A DNA stretch of 57,877 bases from DATCZS01 sp036525795 (GCA_036525795.1 DATCZS010000055.1:1-57877), one strand, 5' to 3'; positions 15,074 through 23,610 are shown, numbered from the stretch's first letter. The notes: generated from the letters alone by a model not told the origin. Numbers and translations: made by a program.

Positions 15074-16078
15074 TCACGGTGCGTCTTTCGGGGTCAGGAA
15101 CGGCATGAGCTGTCGCAGTTCCTTGCCGATGTCCTCGATCTGGTGCGAGCGGTTCTTCTCTCGCTGATCGAGGAGGTAGGGAGCACCCTCGCGGAACTGG
15201 CCCAGGAACTCGTTGGCGAATGCCCCCGAGCGGATCTCACCGAGGATCTCGCGCATGGTGTCCTTGACGTCCTCTGTGATGATGCGGGGACCGCGGGTGT
15301 AGTCGCCGTACTCGGCGGTGTCCGAGATCGAGTACCGCATCCACGACAGTCCGCCCTCGTAGAGCAGGTCGACGATGAGCTTGAGCTCGTGGAGGGTCTC
15401 GAAGTAGGCCGACTCCGGCTGGTACCCGGCCTCCACCAGCGTCTCGAAGGAGTACTTGATCAGCTGGCTGATCCCTCCGCACAGGACGACCTGCTCACCG
15501 AAGAGGTCGGTTTCCGTCTCCTCCTGGAAGGTGGTCTCCAGGACACCCGCCCGCCCGCCGCCGATCGCCCAGGCGTAGGAGAGGCCGAGAGCCTTGGCCG
15601 TGCCGGAGTAGTCCTGATGGACCGCCACGAGGCATGGCACCCCCGACCCTTCGGTGAAGGTTCGCCTGACGAGGTGTCCGGGTCCCTTGGGGGCGACCAT
15701 CAGGACGTCGATGTTCTCGGGGGGTGTGATGGCGTCGAAGTGGATGTTGAACCCGTGGGCGAACATCAGTGCGTCGCCCGGAGCCAGGTTGGCGGCGACC
15801 GATTCCTCGTACACGGCCGCGGTGTGCTGATCCGGTACCAGCAGCATGACGACATCGGCCCACGCCGCTGCCTCGTCCGGCGTCATGACGGTCATTCCGT
15901 CTCCCTCGGCCTCCTGGCGGGAGGAAGATCCCTCCCGGAGCCCGACGACCACGTCGACCCCCGATTCGGCCATGTTGCGGGCGTGGGCGTGGCCCTGACT
16001 GCCGTAGCCGATCACCGCCACCTTCCGTCCGCGGATGATGTCCGGATCGGCGTCCTTGTCGTAGTAGATGTTTGCCAT
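15074..16078 (-). CDS. ilvC: ketol-acid reductoisomerase
   Basis: The protein has 334 residues and is a class I KARI. It isomerises and reduces acetolactate or acetohydroxybutyrate with NADPH and Mg2+, the second common step to valine, isoleucine and leucine. Seen are the Rossmann motif AVIGYGSQGHAHARNM, GLREGSSS (cofactor-phosphate loop) and MVAPKGPGHLVR. The C-terminal knotted domain has AWAIGGGRAGVLETTFQEETETDLFGEQ with the metal-binding acids. ATG 16078 has AGAGGA just upstream, and an in-frame start 15 nt earlier lies right after the ilvN stop. It is third in ilvB-ilvN-ilvC-leuA. Confidence 0.97.
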   Translation of the reverse strand: MANIYYDKDADPDIIRGRKVAVIGYGSQGHAHARNMAESGVDVVVGLREGSSSRQEAEGDGMTVMTPDEAAAWADVVMLLVPDQHTAAVYEESVAANLAPGDALMFAHGFNIHFDAITPPENIDVLMVAPKGPGHLVRRTFTEGSGVPCLVAVHQDYSGTAKALGLSYAWAIGGGRAGVLETTFQEETETDLFGEQVVLCGGISQLIKYSFETLVEAGYQPESAYFETLHELKLIVDLLYEGGLSWMRYSISDTAEYGDYTRGPRIITEDVKDTMREILGEIRSGAFANEFLGQFREGAPYLLDQREKNRSHQIEDIGKELRQLMPFLTPKDAP

Positions 16079-16089
16079 TCCTCTGGTCC

Positions 16090-16590
16090 TCACACAGCTC
16101 GAAGTCGTTGCGGTTTCCCTTTGACGTCCCGTCCCAGGGCGATGCGACCTGACTTGGCCAGGTCGATCACGCCGTAGGGGCGGAGCAGCTCGAGGAAGTC
16201 GTTGATCTTGGCAGGCTCGCCGGCGATCTGGAAGCAGACCGAGCTGTGCCCCACGTCGACCGCCACCGCTTTGAAGATCGAGGCGACCTCGAGGATCTCG
16301 GAGCGCTTGCCGGCGGGGGCGGAGACCCGGACGAGCATGATCTCGCGCTCGAGGCTCTGATCGGGATCGAGTTCGACGATCCGCACGACGTTGATCAGCT
16401 TGTGCAGTTGCTTCTTCACCTGCTCGAGTTCGGGCGCCTCGACGACGATCGTCATCTTCGACATGCCGTCTTCATGGCTTGGCCCCACGGCCAGCGAGTG
16501 GATGTTGAAACCCCGGCGGGCGAGCAGCGACGAGACCCGGGCGAGCACCCCGGGCTTGTCTTCTGTGAGCACGCTCAGCGTGTGGTTCAT
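16090..16590 (-). CDS. ilvN: acetolactate synthase small subunit
   Basis: This 166-residue regulatory subunit has an N-terminal ACT domain (HTLSVLTEDKPGVLARVSSLLARRGFNIHSLAVGPSHEDG), which binds valine and mediates feedback inhibition. The C-terminal domain contains KLINVVRIVELDP, IMLVRVSA and the conserved end GVIDLAKSGRIALGRD. It partners with IlvB. An 88-nt gap separates it from ilvB, and ilvC follows after 11 nt. Confidence 0.96.
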   Translation of the reverse strand: MNHTLSVLTEDKPGVLARVSSLLARRGFNIHSLAVGPSHEDGMSKMTIVVEAPELEQVKKQLHKLINVVRIVELDPDQSLEREIMLVRVSAPAGKRSEILEVASIFKAVAVDVGHSSVCFQIAGEPAKINDFLELLRPYGVIDLAKSGRIALGRDVKGKPQRLRAV

Positions 16591-16678
16591 CGTGCGCTCC
16601 CTTCGGTTCCCCGGGTGAAACCCTCGGTGCCGCCGTCTCGGCGGATCGGCAGAGGGCTGGTCGGTGATGGGTGGTCGA

Positions 16679-18403
16679 TCACGGCAGGTCGCTCGCGGGA
16701 GACGTGATCTTCTGGCCGGGGCCGACGATCACCTCGTCGTTCGAGCCGCCGGCCGGAACCATCGGGAACACCATCTCGTCCGGGTCGCACACGATCTCGA
16801 CGACGACCGGCTGGTCGTCGATGGCGAGCGACTTCTCCAGCACGGGAGTCACCTCGTCTGGCGTCTCCGCCCGCAGGCCGACGCAGCCCATCGCCTCGGC
16901 CAGCTTCACGTAGTCGACCTTGTCGCCGAGGAGCGAAGCCGAGTACCGCCCGTTGTAGAACAGCCGCTGCCACTGGGTGACCATTCCGTAGGAGGAGTTG
17001 TTGATCACCGCGACCTTGACCGGGATGCCCTCGGTGGCGGCGGTGATCAGCTCTTGGCTGGTCATCTGGAAGCAGCCGTCTCCGTCGATGGCATAGACCA
17101 GGTCGTCCGGCCGGCCGGCCTTGGCGCCGACGGCGGCGGGCACCGCGAATCCCATGGTCCCCAGTCCGCCCGAGTTGATCCAGCGCCGCGGGTCTTCGAA
17201 CGACCAGAACTGCGACGCCCACATCTGGTGCTGACCGACGCCGGCAACCACGGTGGCGTCGCCTCCGGTGAGGCGGTGCAGCTCCTCCACCACGAACTGA
17301 GGCTTGATCGGACCGTCCGGTTGCTGCTCGTAGCGAAGCGGGAACTCCCGCTGCCAGGCCCGGATCGTCTCCATCCACTCCTGCCGATCCGGCGTCTCAC
17401 GTTCACCCCACGCCTCGATCAGCTGCTCGATCACACGGCGAGCATCGCCCACGATCGGGACGTCGGGCTTTCGGACCTTGCCGATCTCGGCCGGGTCGAC
17501 GTCGGCGTGGATGACCTTGGCGTGGGGAGCGAACAGGGAAGGATTGCCCGTCACCCGGTCGTCGAATCGGACTCCGATGGCGATGAGGAGGTCGGCTTTC
17601 TGCATCGCCGTGATGGCGGTATACGTGCCGTGCATCCCGGGCATGCCGAGAGCGAGCGGATGGGAGTCCGGGAAGGCGCCGCGCCCCATCAGGGTGGTGG
17701 TGACGGGGACGCCGATTCGTTCGGCGAGATGCCTGAGCACTGCGGCGGCCTCTGCCTTGACGATGCCGCCCCCCACATACAGGACCGGTCGCTCGGCCCG
17801 GTCGATCAGCTCGATGGCGTCACGAATGCGCAGAGGGTGGCCCTCGACGGTGGGCTTGTATCCGGGGAGGTTGAAGTCGACGGGCGTTCGCCACGACGTG
17901 GTCCTGTTGAGGATGTCCTTGGGGAGATCGATGAGCACAGGACCCGGGCGGCCGGTGGCGGCGATGTGGAACGCCTCGTGTACGACGTCGGGGATCTCGT
18001 CCGGATCGGTCACGAAGTAGTTGTGCTTGGTGGCGGGCATCGTGATGCCGGTGGTGTATGCCTCCTGGAAGGCGTCGTTGCCCACGGCGCTGGTGGGCAC
18101 CTGGCCGGTGATCGCCACGATCGGGACAGAGTCCATCAGGGCGTCGGCCAGGGGTGTGACCAGGTTGGTGGCGCCCGGACCCGAGGTCGCGATGCACACG
18201 CCGACGCGACCCGTCGCCCATGCGTAGCCCTCGGCCATGTGCCCGGCTCCCTGCTCGTGACGTGCGAGTACGTGGCGGATGGGGCTGTCGAGGAGAGGAT
18301 CGTACGCGGGAAGGATCGCCCCTCCGGGTACGCCGAATGCGATCTCGACGCCCTCGTATTCGAGTGCCCGGATCAGGGCCTGTGCTCCTGTGATGGTGCT
18401 CAT
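16679..18403 (-). CDS. ilvB: acetolactate synthase large subunit
   Basis: The large subunit has 574 residues and is ThDP-dependent. It condenses pyruvate with pyruvate or 2-ketobutyrate, the first common step of branched-chain amino acid synthesis. N-terminal: GVEIAFGVPGGAILPAYDPL and the catalytic Glu region LARHEQGAGHMAEGYA. Central FAD-binding domain: IGVRFDDRVTGN. C-terminal ThDP motif: GDGCFQMTSQELITAA...VINNSSYGMV. The start MSTITGAQALIRAL is preceded by a leader peptide and a transcription terminator, so expression should be attenuated when Ile, Leu and Val are plentiful. Confidence 0.97.
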   Translation of the reverse strand: MSTITGAQALIRALEYEGVEIAFGVPGGAILPAYDPLLDSPIRHVLARHEQGAGHMAEGYAWATGRVGVCIATSGPGATNLVTPLADALMDSVPIVAITGQVPTSAVGNDAFQEAYTTGITMPATKHNYFVTDPDEIPDVVHEAFHIAATGRPGPVLIDLPKDILNRTTSWRTPVDFNLPGYKPTVEGHPLRIRDAIELIDRAERPVLYVGGGIVKAEAAAVLRHLAERIGVPVTTTLMGRGAFPDSHPLALGMPGMHGTYTAITAMQKADLLIAIGVRFDDRVTGNPSLFAPHAKVIHADVDPAEIGKVRKPDVPIVGDARRVIEQLIEAWGERETPDRQEWMETIRAWQREFPLRYEQQPDGPIKPQFVVEELHRLTGGDATVVAGVGQHQMWASQFWSFEDPRRWINSGGLGTMGFAVPAAVGAKAGRPDDLVYAIDGDGCFQMTSQELITAATEGIPVKVAVINNSSYGMVTQWQRLFYNGRYSASLLGDKVDYVKLAEAMGCVGLRAETPDEVTPVLEKSLAIDDQPVVVEIVCDPDEMVFPMVPAGGSNDEVIVGPGQKITSPASDLP

Positions 18404-18444
18404 CTTGTTCCTCGGCGGTCGTGGGGGTGCTCGTCGGTCCTACG

Positions 18445-18469
18445 AAAAAACCCTCCCGGTGGGGGAGGG
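18445..18469 (-). terminator. ilvB attenuator terminator
   Basis: On the minus strand CCCTCCC pairs with GGGAGGG across loop CCACC and is followed by TTTTTT. This is a textbook intrinsic terminator lying between the leader peptide and ilvB, about 40 nt before the ilvB ATG. Confidence 0.9.
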
Positions 18470-18476
18470 CATCGAG

Positions 18477-18506
18477 GCGCACACGCCGGTTCTCGGGCGC
18501 GTGCGC
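18477..18506 (-). promoter_or_regulatory. ilvB leader hairpin 1:2
   Basis: GCGCACGCGCC pairs with GGCGTGTGCGC on the minus strand: 11 bp with one G-U and an 8-nt loop. The left arm begins at the last base of the leader stop codon, the place expected for the pause or anti-antiterminator stem. A weaker alternative GGCGT/ATGCC would overlap the first two bases of the terminator stem. Confidence 0.65.
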
Positions 18507-18535
18507 TACGGAAGTACGAGGATGCTGCTGGTCAT
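18506..18535 (-). CDS. ilvB leader peptide MTSSILVLP
   Basis: A ten-codon ORF encodes M-T-S-S-I-L-V-L-P with TAG stop. It contains all three branched-chain residues in one run (ILVL), which is diagnostic of transcription attenuation of ilv genes. The ATG is 9 nt after the -10 box CATACT, so the leader is probably translated from a leaderless mRNA; no SD is present. Stalling at ILVL under branched-chain starvation should prevent terminator formation at 18445-18469. Confidence 0.85.
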   Translation of the reverse strand: MTSSILVLP

Positions 18536-18544
18536 CGGGTCGCC

Positions 18545-18573
18545 AGTATGGCGTTGGTATTCAAACGCGTCAA
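18545..18573 (-). promoter_or_regulatory. ilvBNC promoter
   Basis: On the minus strand TTGACG (18568-18573), a 17-bp spacer and CATACT (18545-18550) form a good vegetative sigma promoter. The predicted start falls at or near the leader ATG. Confidence 0.8.
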
Positions 18574-18600
18574 CATCAGGCCAATCTTCGTGAGCGAAAC

Positions 18601-19803
18601 ATGAGCCGGGAAACCAACATCGCGCCGGAACTGCTGGGGCCGGCGATACGGGCCACACGCGAGGCGCTGCGTCGTCTTGACGACGATGCCGTACCCCACC
18701 CTCTCCGGCGGGTGGCGGCATCGTCCGCTCGAAGGCTGCCGCCTCCTCTCCTCGAGGCGCTGGTCGCCTTCCTCGACGACGCCGAGTGGCTGCGGGCGTC
18801 CGCCTTGGACGCCTGGCCGGAGGCGGACGTCGACGACCTGGATCCGCGGGTGGCGGGTTCGGCGCTGTTCCTTGCCCGTCCGGACGGTTGGGAGTTGCGC
18901 CTGGCGGCCCTCGTGGACGAACGGGGAGGCGCAGACACCGGGCGGCTGCTCGAAGAGCGCGATCGCGAGATCCGCCGCCTCGAGGGTCTCGTCGACGAGC
19001 TCACGGCCCGGCTCGAGACGCAGAAGGCGCAGGCCGAGACCGAACGCGCAGAGGCGAAGGAGCGTGTGGCGAGTGCGGCCGGGCGCCGGGAAGCCGTCTA
19101 TCGAGGCTTGGAGCAGCGTCGGCTGGAGCTCGAGGATCTGTCCGCCCGAACGATGGCGCGTCTGGACGCGGCCGAACGCGACCTCATCGAGGCGGATGCC
19201 CGCATCGACGAGTTGAGGGCGCGGATCACGCGCCGGGAGCGGTCCTCGGATTCGGCGGCCGCCCGGGGCTTCGGACGGGGGAGCCCCTTCGAGGTCGCCA
19301 GGGATCTCGACCAGCTGGCGGATGCCCTCCGGTCGGGCTCGGACGCGACCTCGGCCTCGGCCCCGCCGCAGCCGCTGGCGCTGCCCCCGGGGGTTCGTCC
19401 GGACGACCCGGCAGCCATCGACTGGCTGCTCAAGGTGATGTGGCCGGTGCGGGTGCTGGTGGACGGATACAACGTCGCCCACGAGGTCGCCAGCCCGCCA
19501 GACGGGGAGACCCGCCGGCGTGTGGAGGATGTCCTGGTCCGGCTGCGCCGCCTCTCGGCTGCACCGTTGCACGTGGTGGTCTTCTGGGATTCGGCCGAGG
19601 GTCGGGGCCAGAGGGCGGAACGAGGCCTCGACGTCAGGTTCGTTCCAGACGCGGACGATGCGATCACCGCCGAGGCCGGGGCAGACGGTCGCCCCACCGT
19701 TCTCATCACCGGTGACCGCGGCCTTCGCGAGCGAGCGCAGCGGCCGTCGCTGGTTCCCATCTGGTCGTCGGCGCTGGTCGAGTGGATGTCACCGCCACGG
19801 TGA
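18601..19803 (+). CDS. coiled-coil protein with C-terminal NYN domain
   Basis: The protein has 400 residues. The N-terminal 120 residues form an alpha-helical domain, and residues about 125-235 are a long coiled coil (heptads of E, L, R, A in REIRRLEGLVDELTARLETQKAQAETERAEAKER..). An Ala/Pro-rich linker follows. Residues about 280-400 are a YacP-like NYN (PIN-fold) RNase domain: VRVLVDGYNVAHEV, VVFWDSAEGRG, FVPDADDAITAEA and VLITGDRGLRERA supply the acidic metal-binding residues. RNA cleavage is the likely activity. It is divergent from ilvB. The ATG at 18601 follows GTGAG; a heptamer array begins right after its stop. Confidence 0.85.
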   Translation: MSRETNIAPELLGPAIRATREALRRLDDDAVPHPLRRVAASSARRLPPPLLEALVAFLDDAEWLRASALDAWPEADVDDLDPRVAGSALFLARPDGWELRLAALVDERGGADTGRLLEERDREIRRLEGLVDELTARLETQKAQAETERAEAKERVASAAGRREAVYRGLEQRRLELEDLSARTMARLDAAERDLIEADARIDELRARITRRERSSDSAAARGFGRGSPFEVARDLDQLADALRSGSDATSASAPPQPLALPPGVRPDDPAAIDWLLKVMWPVRVLVDGYNVAHEVASPPDGETRRRVEDVLVRLRRLSAAPLHVVVFWDSAEGRGQRAERGLDVRFVPDADDAITAEAGADGRPTVLITGDRGLRERAQRPSLVPIWSSALVEWMSPPR

Positions 19804-19807
19804 TCCG

Positions 19808-19912
19808 GGATCTCGGGACTCGGGACTCGGGACTCGGGACTCGGGACTCGGGACTCGGGACTCGGGACTCGGGACTCGGCACTTGGGACTCGGGACTCGG
19901 GACTCGGGATCC
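19808..19912 (+). repeat. tandem heptamer array GGGACTC
   Basis: Thirteen contiguous 7-bp units fill 19815-19905; twelve are GGGACTC and one (19878-19884) is GGCACTT. Degenerate units GGATCTC and GGGATCC keep the phase at the ends. It fills most of the gap between two convergent genes, starting 4 nt after the NYN gene stop. Confidence 0.95.
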
Positions 19913-19959
19913 CCGCCGGCGGCACCCCTTTTCGCCCCACCGCCGGCTCGGTCCGCCTG

Positions 19960-20166
19960 TCAGGCGCTCACCGCCCGGGGTGGGTCGCCATCCTCGTTGG
20001 CGATCAGTCGGAGGCGGGGCACCAGACCGGCATCGGCCAACGCCCCCAGCGCTCGCTCTTCGATCGGCGCCAGCTCGATCGGCCCCTCGGCGAGCAACAC
20101 CGAGACGACGCAATCGGCACAGGCGTCCGTTCGATCCATCAGGCAGGAATCGCAGTCGATCAGCAT
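19960..20166 (-). CDS. small Cys-containing conserved protein
   Basis: The protein has 68 residues and starts MLIDCDSCLMDRTDACADCVVSVLL. It carries two CxxC pairs (Cys5/Cys8 and Cys16/Cys19) that could bind a metal, then an acidic helical part (EERALGALADAGLVPRLRLI). I recall similar short proteins as conserved hypotheticals in actinobacteria. The ATG has TACGGT 6 nt upstream, a leaderless pattern shared with the divergent queG. Confidence 0.7.
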   Translation of the reverse strand: MLIDCDSCLMDRTDACADCVVSVLLAEGPIELAPIEERALGALADAGLVPRLRLIANEDGDPPRAVSA

Positions 20167-20172
20167 GTGGTC

Positions 20173-20178
20173 ACCGTA
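20173..20178 (-). promoter_or_regulatory. -10 element TACGGT of small Cys protein
   Basis: Minus-strand TACGGT lies 6 nt before the ATG at 20166. Confidence 0.45.
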
Positions 20179-20276
20179 CGGGAGGGGTGAGACATTTCTC
20201 CCGGGCGTACCCCCCGACGGCGGGGGAGGCGACCCATGGCGCGCTCCCGCCGCCCGCCGCCCGCCTGCCGCCCGGG

Positions 20277-20282
20277 TAGCGT
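20277..20282 (+). promoter_or_regulatory. -10 element TAGCGT of queG
   Basis: TAGCGT lies 8 nt before the queG ATG. No SD is present, consistent with a leaderless mRNA. Confidence 0.5.
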
Positions 20283-20290
20283 GACCGGCC

Positions 20291-21403
20291 ATGACCGACA
20301 CGGCGTTGCGGGAGAGGATCCTGTCGGTCGGGCTGGGAGCGGGGCTCGACCGGATGGGGATCTGTGCGGCCGACCCCTTTCCGGGGGTGCGCGAGACGCT
20401 GGTGGAACGCCGCTCCAACGGGCTGTCGGGGGGACTCGGATTCACATTCTCCCGGCCGGATCAGGCGGCGGACGTGCGGAAGACCTACCCCTGGGCGCGA
20501 TCGCTCGTGGTGGGAGCGGCCGCCTATCTCCCCGCTGCCGGGGATCCCGGGCCCGACGGTCCCGGCGCAGGCCGGGTGGCGCGGTTCGCAACCGAGGACC
20601 ACTACCGGCCGCTGCGGTCGGCGCTCGCCGAGGTGGCCGGCGTCCTTCACCGGGCGGGACACCGCGCCGAGATCCTGGTCGACGATTCGCGCCTCGTCGA
20701 CCGGGCGGCGGCGGTGCGGGCGGGAGTCGGATGGTGGGGCAAGAACGGCATGGTCCTGGCGCCGTCGATCGGTCCCTGGTTTCTCATCGGCTCGCTGGCG
20801 ATCGATGTCGAACTCGAGACGGACCGGCCGATGATCAGAGATTGCGGGACATGCGAAGCCTGCCTTCCTGCCTGCCCCACCGGCGCGCTGGTGGCCCCGG
20901 GAGTGCTGGATGCCCGGCGCTGCCTGGCGGCCATGCTCCAGCAGAAGGCTCCGATCCCCCTCGAGTTCCGCAGGGCGGTCGGCGACCGGATCTACGGCTG
21001 CGACGACTGTCTGGAGGCATGCCCGCCCGGGAGCCGCCTTCGAGTGGAGTCGGTTGCCCACCGCGGCCGGCATGACGCCGGAAGGCTGCTCCTCCTCGAA
21101 GACGACGAACTGCTCGACCGGTTCGAGCACTTCTACGTTCCCGGCCGGGATGCCAGGTATGTGCGCCGCAACCTGCTGGTGGTGCTCGGCAACACGGGCG
21201 GGGACGTCGAAGTCCTGATCCGGTTTCTGGCGGACCCGGACCCGCTGCTCAGGAGCCATGCCGCCTGGGCGCTGGGGGAGGTGGGAGGAAGCGAGGCCAC
21301 GGCTGCACTCGGTGCGGCCCTGGGCCGGGAGCGAGACCCTGCGGTCCGTGCCGAGATCGAAGACGCCCTCGGTCAGTCGGAGGCGGCGCCCATCGGTCGG
21401 TAG
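20291..21403 (+). CDS. queG: epoxyqueuosine reductase
   Basis: QueG has 370 residues and reduces epoxyqueuosine to queuosine in tRNA, the last step of queuosine synthesis. It needs cobalamin and two [4Fe-4S] clusters. The cluster cysteines are visible as C185-x2-C188-x2-C191-x3-C195-P and C237-x2-C240-x3-C244-P, with C211 between. GWWGKNGMVLAPSIGPWFLIGSL is the conserved active-site region. The C-terminal 70 residues carry HEAT-like repeats (VRRNLLVVLGNTG, LLRSHAAWALGEVGG) that bind tRNA. No other queuosine gene is nearby. The 3' end overlaps the convergent glgP by 31 nt. Confidence 0.95.
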   Translation: MTDTALRERILSVGLGAGLDRMGICAADPFPGVRETLVERRSNGLSGGLGFTFSRPDQAADVRKTYPWARSLVVGAAAYLPAAGDPGPDGPGAGRVARFATEDHYRPLRSALAEVAGVLHRAGHRAEILVDDSRLVDRAAAVRAGVGWWGKNGMVLAPSIGPWFLIGSLAIDVELETDRPMIRDCGTCEACLPACPTGALVAPGVLDARRCLAAMLQQKAPIPLEFRRAVGDRIYGCDDCLEACPPGSRLRVESVAHRGRHDAGRLLLLEDDELLDRFEHFYVPGRDARYVRRNLLVVLGNTGGDVEVLIRFLADPDPLLRSHAAWALGEVGGSEATAALGAALGRERDPAVRAEIEDALGQSEAAPIGR

Positions 21404-23502
21404 GCGAGATCCCAGTAGTCGGCCACCATCCGGTGAGTGGAGAACTGGCGGATGGAGCCGATGATCGACTCGCGCATGCGATCGATCCAGCCCAGCGGGA
21501 GCCCGTCCTCGTTGCGGTCGTAGAACAGGGGGATGACCTCTCCGCCGAGGATCTCATAGAAGTCCCCGGCGTCGTGGTAGTCGGCCGCTCCCCAGTCGGG
21601 GTTGCCCTCCGGCGAGCCGAACGCCCAGCCGTTCTTCCCGTTGTAGCCCTCGAGCCACCAGCCGTCGAGGATCGAGAGGTTCAGCGTGCCGTTGATCGCC
21701 GCTTTCATCCCCGAGGTGCCGCTGGCCTCCATGGGCGGACGGGGGGTGTTCACCCATACGTCGACGCCCTGGACCATGAATCGAGCCATCCTGGCGTCGT
21801 AGTCCTCCAGCACGTGGACGTGACCGCGGAACTCGTCCGACTCGGAGAGCTCCTTGATCTGTTTGATGAACGCCTGACCGTGCTGATCGGCAGGATGGGC
21901 CTTCCCGGCGAAGACCACCTGCACGGGTCGGTCGGGGTCGGTGAGAATCGAACGGAACCGCTCACGCTCGGTGAACATGAGCGTGGCGCGCTTGTAGGTG
22001 GCGAAGCGTCGCGCAAATCCGAGGGTCAGCCAGTCCGGGTTCAGCACGCCGTCGACCGCGCGCAGGTCGTCGGGCGACCCCCCGTGGCGGGCCATCTGGC
22101 GGCGCAGCCGCCGACGGGCGAAGCGGACGAAGATCTCCTTCCGGCTCTGATGGGCATCCCAGATGAGCTCGTGCCCGATCTGGTGGCCACCCTCGAGCAG
22201 CGAAGGGTCTTCGAGCAGCCGGGTCGGCCAGGCCCTGCCAAGGTTGCGCACCATGATCCGGCCACCTGCCCGCCCGATCCAGGTGGGGGTGTGGACACCG
22301 TTGGTGACCCAGGCGGCATCTCCGTCGATCAGGTGACGCCAGTCCTGAGAGACGATCTCGCCGTGCCGCTTCGACACGCCGTTGACCTTCGAGGCGAATC
22401 GAATGGCGAGCGCCCCGAGATCGAATCGGTCGGTCTCGCCGTCGTGGGCCGCCGCCAGGCCGACGATGCCGGGGATGTCGAGGCCCAGGCGGTCTGCCAC
22501 CGGCCGCAGGTACTTGTCTGCGAGCCCCACGTTGAAGACCTCGTTGCCGGCCGGGACCGGCGTGTGGAGGGTGAAGATCGTGCGCCGGCGAATCCGCTCC
22601 TGGGCTTCGGCCAGCGTCGCCCCGCCTTCGATCGCCACCGCCGTCCGTTCGAGGATGCTCATGGCGGCGTGTCCCTCGTTGACGTGCCACACCGAAGGCT
22701 CGATTCCGAGTGCGGAGAGGGCCCGCACGGCGCCGATTCCGAGCACCAGTTCCTGGCAGAAACGCATCTCCCGGCCGGCCACGTAGAGCTGGTGGGAGAT
22801 CGGGCGGTCCGCCGGGTGGTTCTCGGGGAGGTCGGTGTCGAGCAGGAGCAGGGGGACGGTGCCCACGTTCAGCTTCCACACACCCACCGCCAGGTCGCGA
22901 TCCGGCAGCTCCACCGTGACCTTGAGCTGGCCGCCCGCCCTGCCCGCCACGGGCTGCACCGGGAGCCGCCGCAGGTCGAGGGTCGGGTAGATGTGCTGCT
23001 GGTTGCCGTTCATCCCCACTTCCTGGCGGAAGTAGCCACGGCGGTACAGGAGCCCGACGCCCACGAAGGGGATTCCCAGGTCCGAGGCGGACTTGGTGTG
23101 GTCACCGGCGAGGATGCCGAGGCCCCCGGAGTAGAACGGGAGGGAGCTGTGGATCCCGAACTCGGTGCACAGGTAGGCGACCGGACCGCTCAGCGCGACC
23201 CCCTGGCGGTCGTACCAGGTGTCGCGGGACTCGAGGTACTTGTCGAACTCGCGGACGGCGGCCGCGTACCGGTCGTGGACCGCCTCCACCTGCTCGATCA
23301 GCCGCCACTGGGTTCGATCGATCTGGCTGAGCAGCTCGATCGGGTTGTGGAACTGCTCCCAACCCACGGGGTCGAGCGAGCTCCACAGCTCGCGGCCCTC
23401 CGCATGCCAGGACCACCACAGGTTGTAGGCGAGGTCGACCAGGCGTTGGAGGCTGGAGGGAACCCAGAACTCGGCGTTGGGGAGCGTGGGGATGGTCACC
23501 AT
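21373..23502 (-). CDS. glgP: alpha-glucan phosphorylase
   Basis: The protein has 709 residues and belongs to the shorter bacterial and archaeal branch of glycogen phosphorylases. It releases glucose-1-phosphate from alpha-1,4-glucans using PLP. Visible are YNLWWSWHAEGRELW near the start, YLCTEFGIHSSLPFYSGGLGILAGDHTKSASDLG and HVNEGHAAMS. FARRFATYKRATL follows, and the PLP-site region reads EASGTSGMKAAINGTLNLSILDGWW. The start MVTIPTLP is an ATG. No glycogen synthase or branching enzyme lies nearby. It is divergent from ilvD. Confidence 0.93.
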   Translation of the reverse strand: MVTIPTLPNAEFWVPSSLQRLVDLAYNLWWSWHAEGRELWSSLDPVGWEQFHNPIELLSQIDRTQWRLIEQVEAVHDRYAAAVREFDKYLESRDTWYDRQGVALSGPVAYLCTEFGIHSSLPFYSGGLGILAGDHTKSASDLGIPFVGVGLLYRRGYFRQEVGMNGNQQHIYPTLDLRRLPVQPVAGRAGGQLKVTVELPDRDLAVGVWKLNVGTVPLLLLDTDLPENHPADRPISHQLYVAGREMRFCQELVLGIGAVRALSALGIEPSVWHVNEGHAAMSILERTAVAIEGGATLAEAQERIRRRTIFTLHTPVPAGNEVFNVGLADKYLRPVADRLGLDIPGIVGLAAAHDGETDRFDLGALAIRFASKVNGVSKRHGEIVSQDWRHLIDGDAAWVTNGVHTPTWIGRAGGRIMVRNLGRAWPTRLLEDPSLLEGGHQIGHELIWDAHQSRKEIFVRFARRRLRRQMARHGGSPDDLRAVDGVLNPDWLTLGFARRFATYKRATLMFTERERFRSILTDPDRPVQVVFAGKAHPADQHGQAFIKQIKELSESDEFRGHVHVLEDYDARMARFMVQGVDVWVNTPRPPMEASGTSGMKAAINGTLNLSILDGWWLEGYNGKNGWAFGSPEGNPDWGAADYHDAGDFYEILGGEVIPLFYDRNEDGLPLGWIDRMRESIIGSIRQFSTHRMVADYWDLAYRPMGAASD

Positions 23503-23596
23503 GGGGGCGCGCTCTCTTGGGAACTCCGTTGCGGGGAAGAGGCGGCACGATAGCCGGTCGGCGTGTCCAGAGGCCCGGCTCGGGCTCCCCCTGGCG

Positions 23597-23602
23597 TATC
23601 CT
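23597..23602 (+). promoter_or_regulatory. -10 element TATCCT of ilvD
   Basis: TATCCT is 8 nt before the ilvD ATG. Unlike ilvB and leuA, ilvD shows no leader peptide. Confidence 0.5.
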
Positions 23603-23610
23603 CACCGCAC

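Noticed and set aside
19808..19912. Tandem repeats as a CRISPR array or as coding repeats
   Set aside because: The units are only 7 bp and contiguous without spacers, and no cas gene is present. A frame reading through them exists but starts inside the NYN gene in the wrong frame and shows no protein features.
21433..23553. A 706-codon open frame on the strand opposite glgP
   Set aside because: It mirrors the real gene codon for codon, as high-GC codon bias produces long antisense frames; the encoded sequence has no domain logic and glgP is unambiguous.
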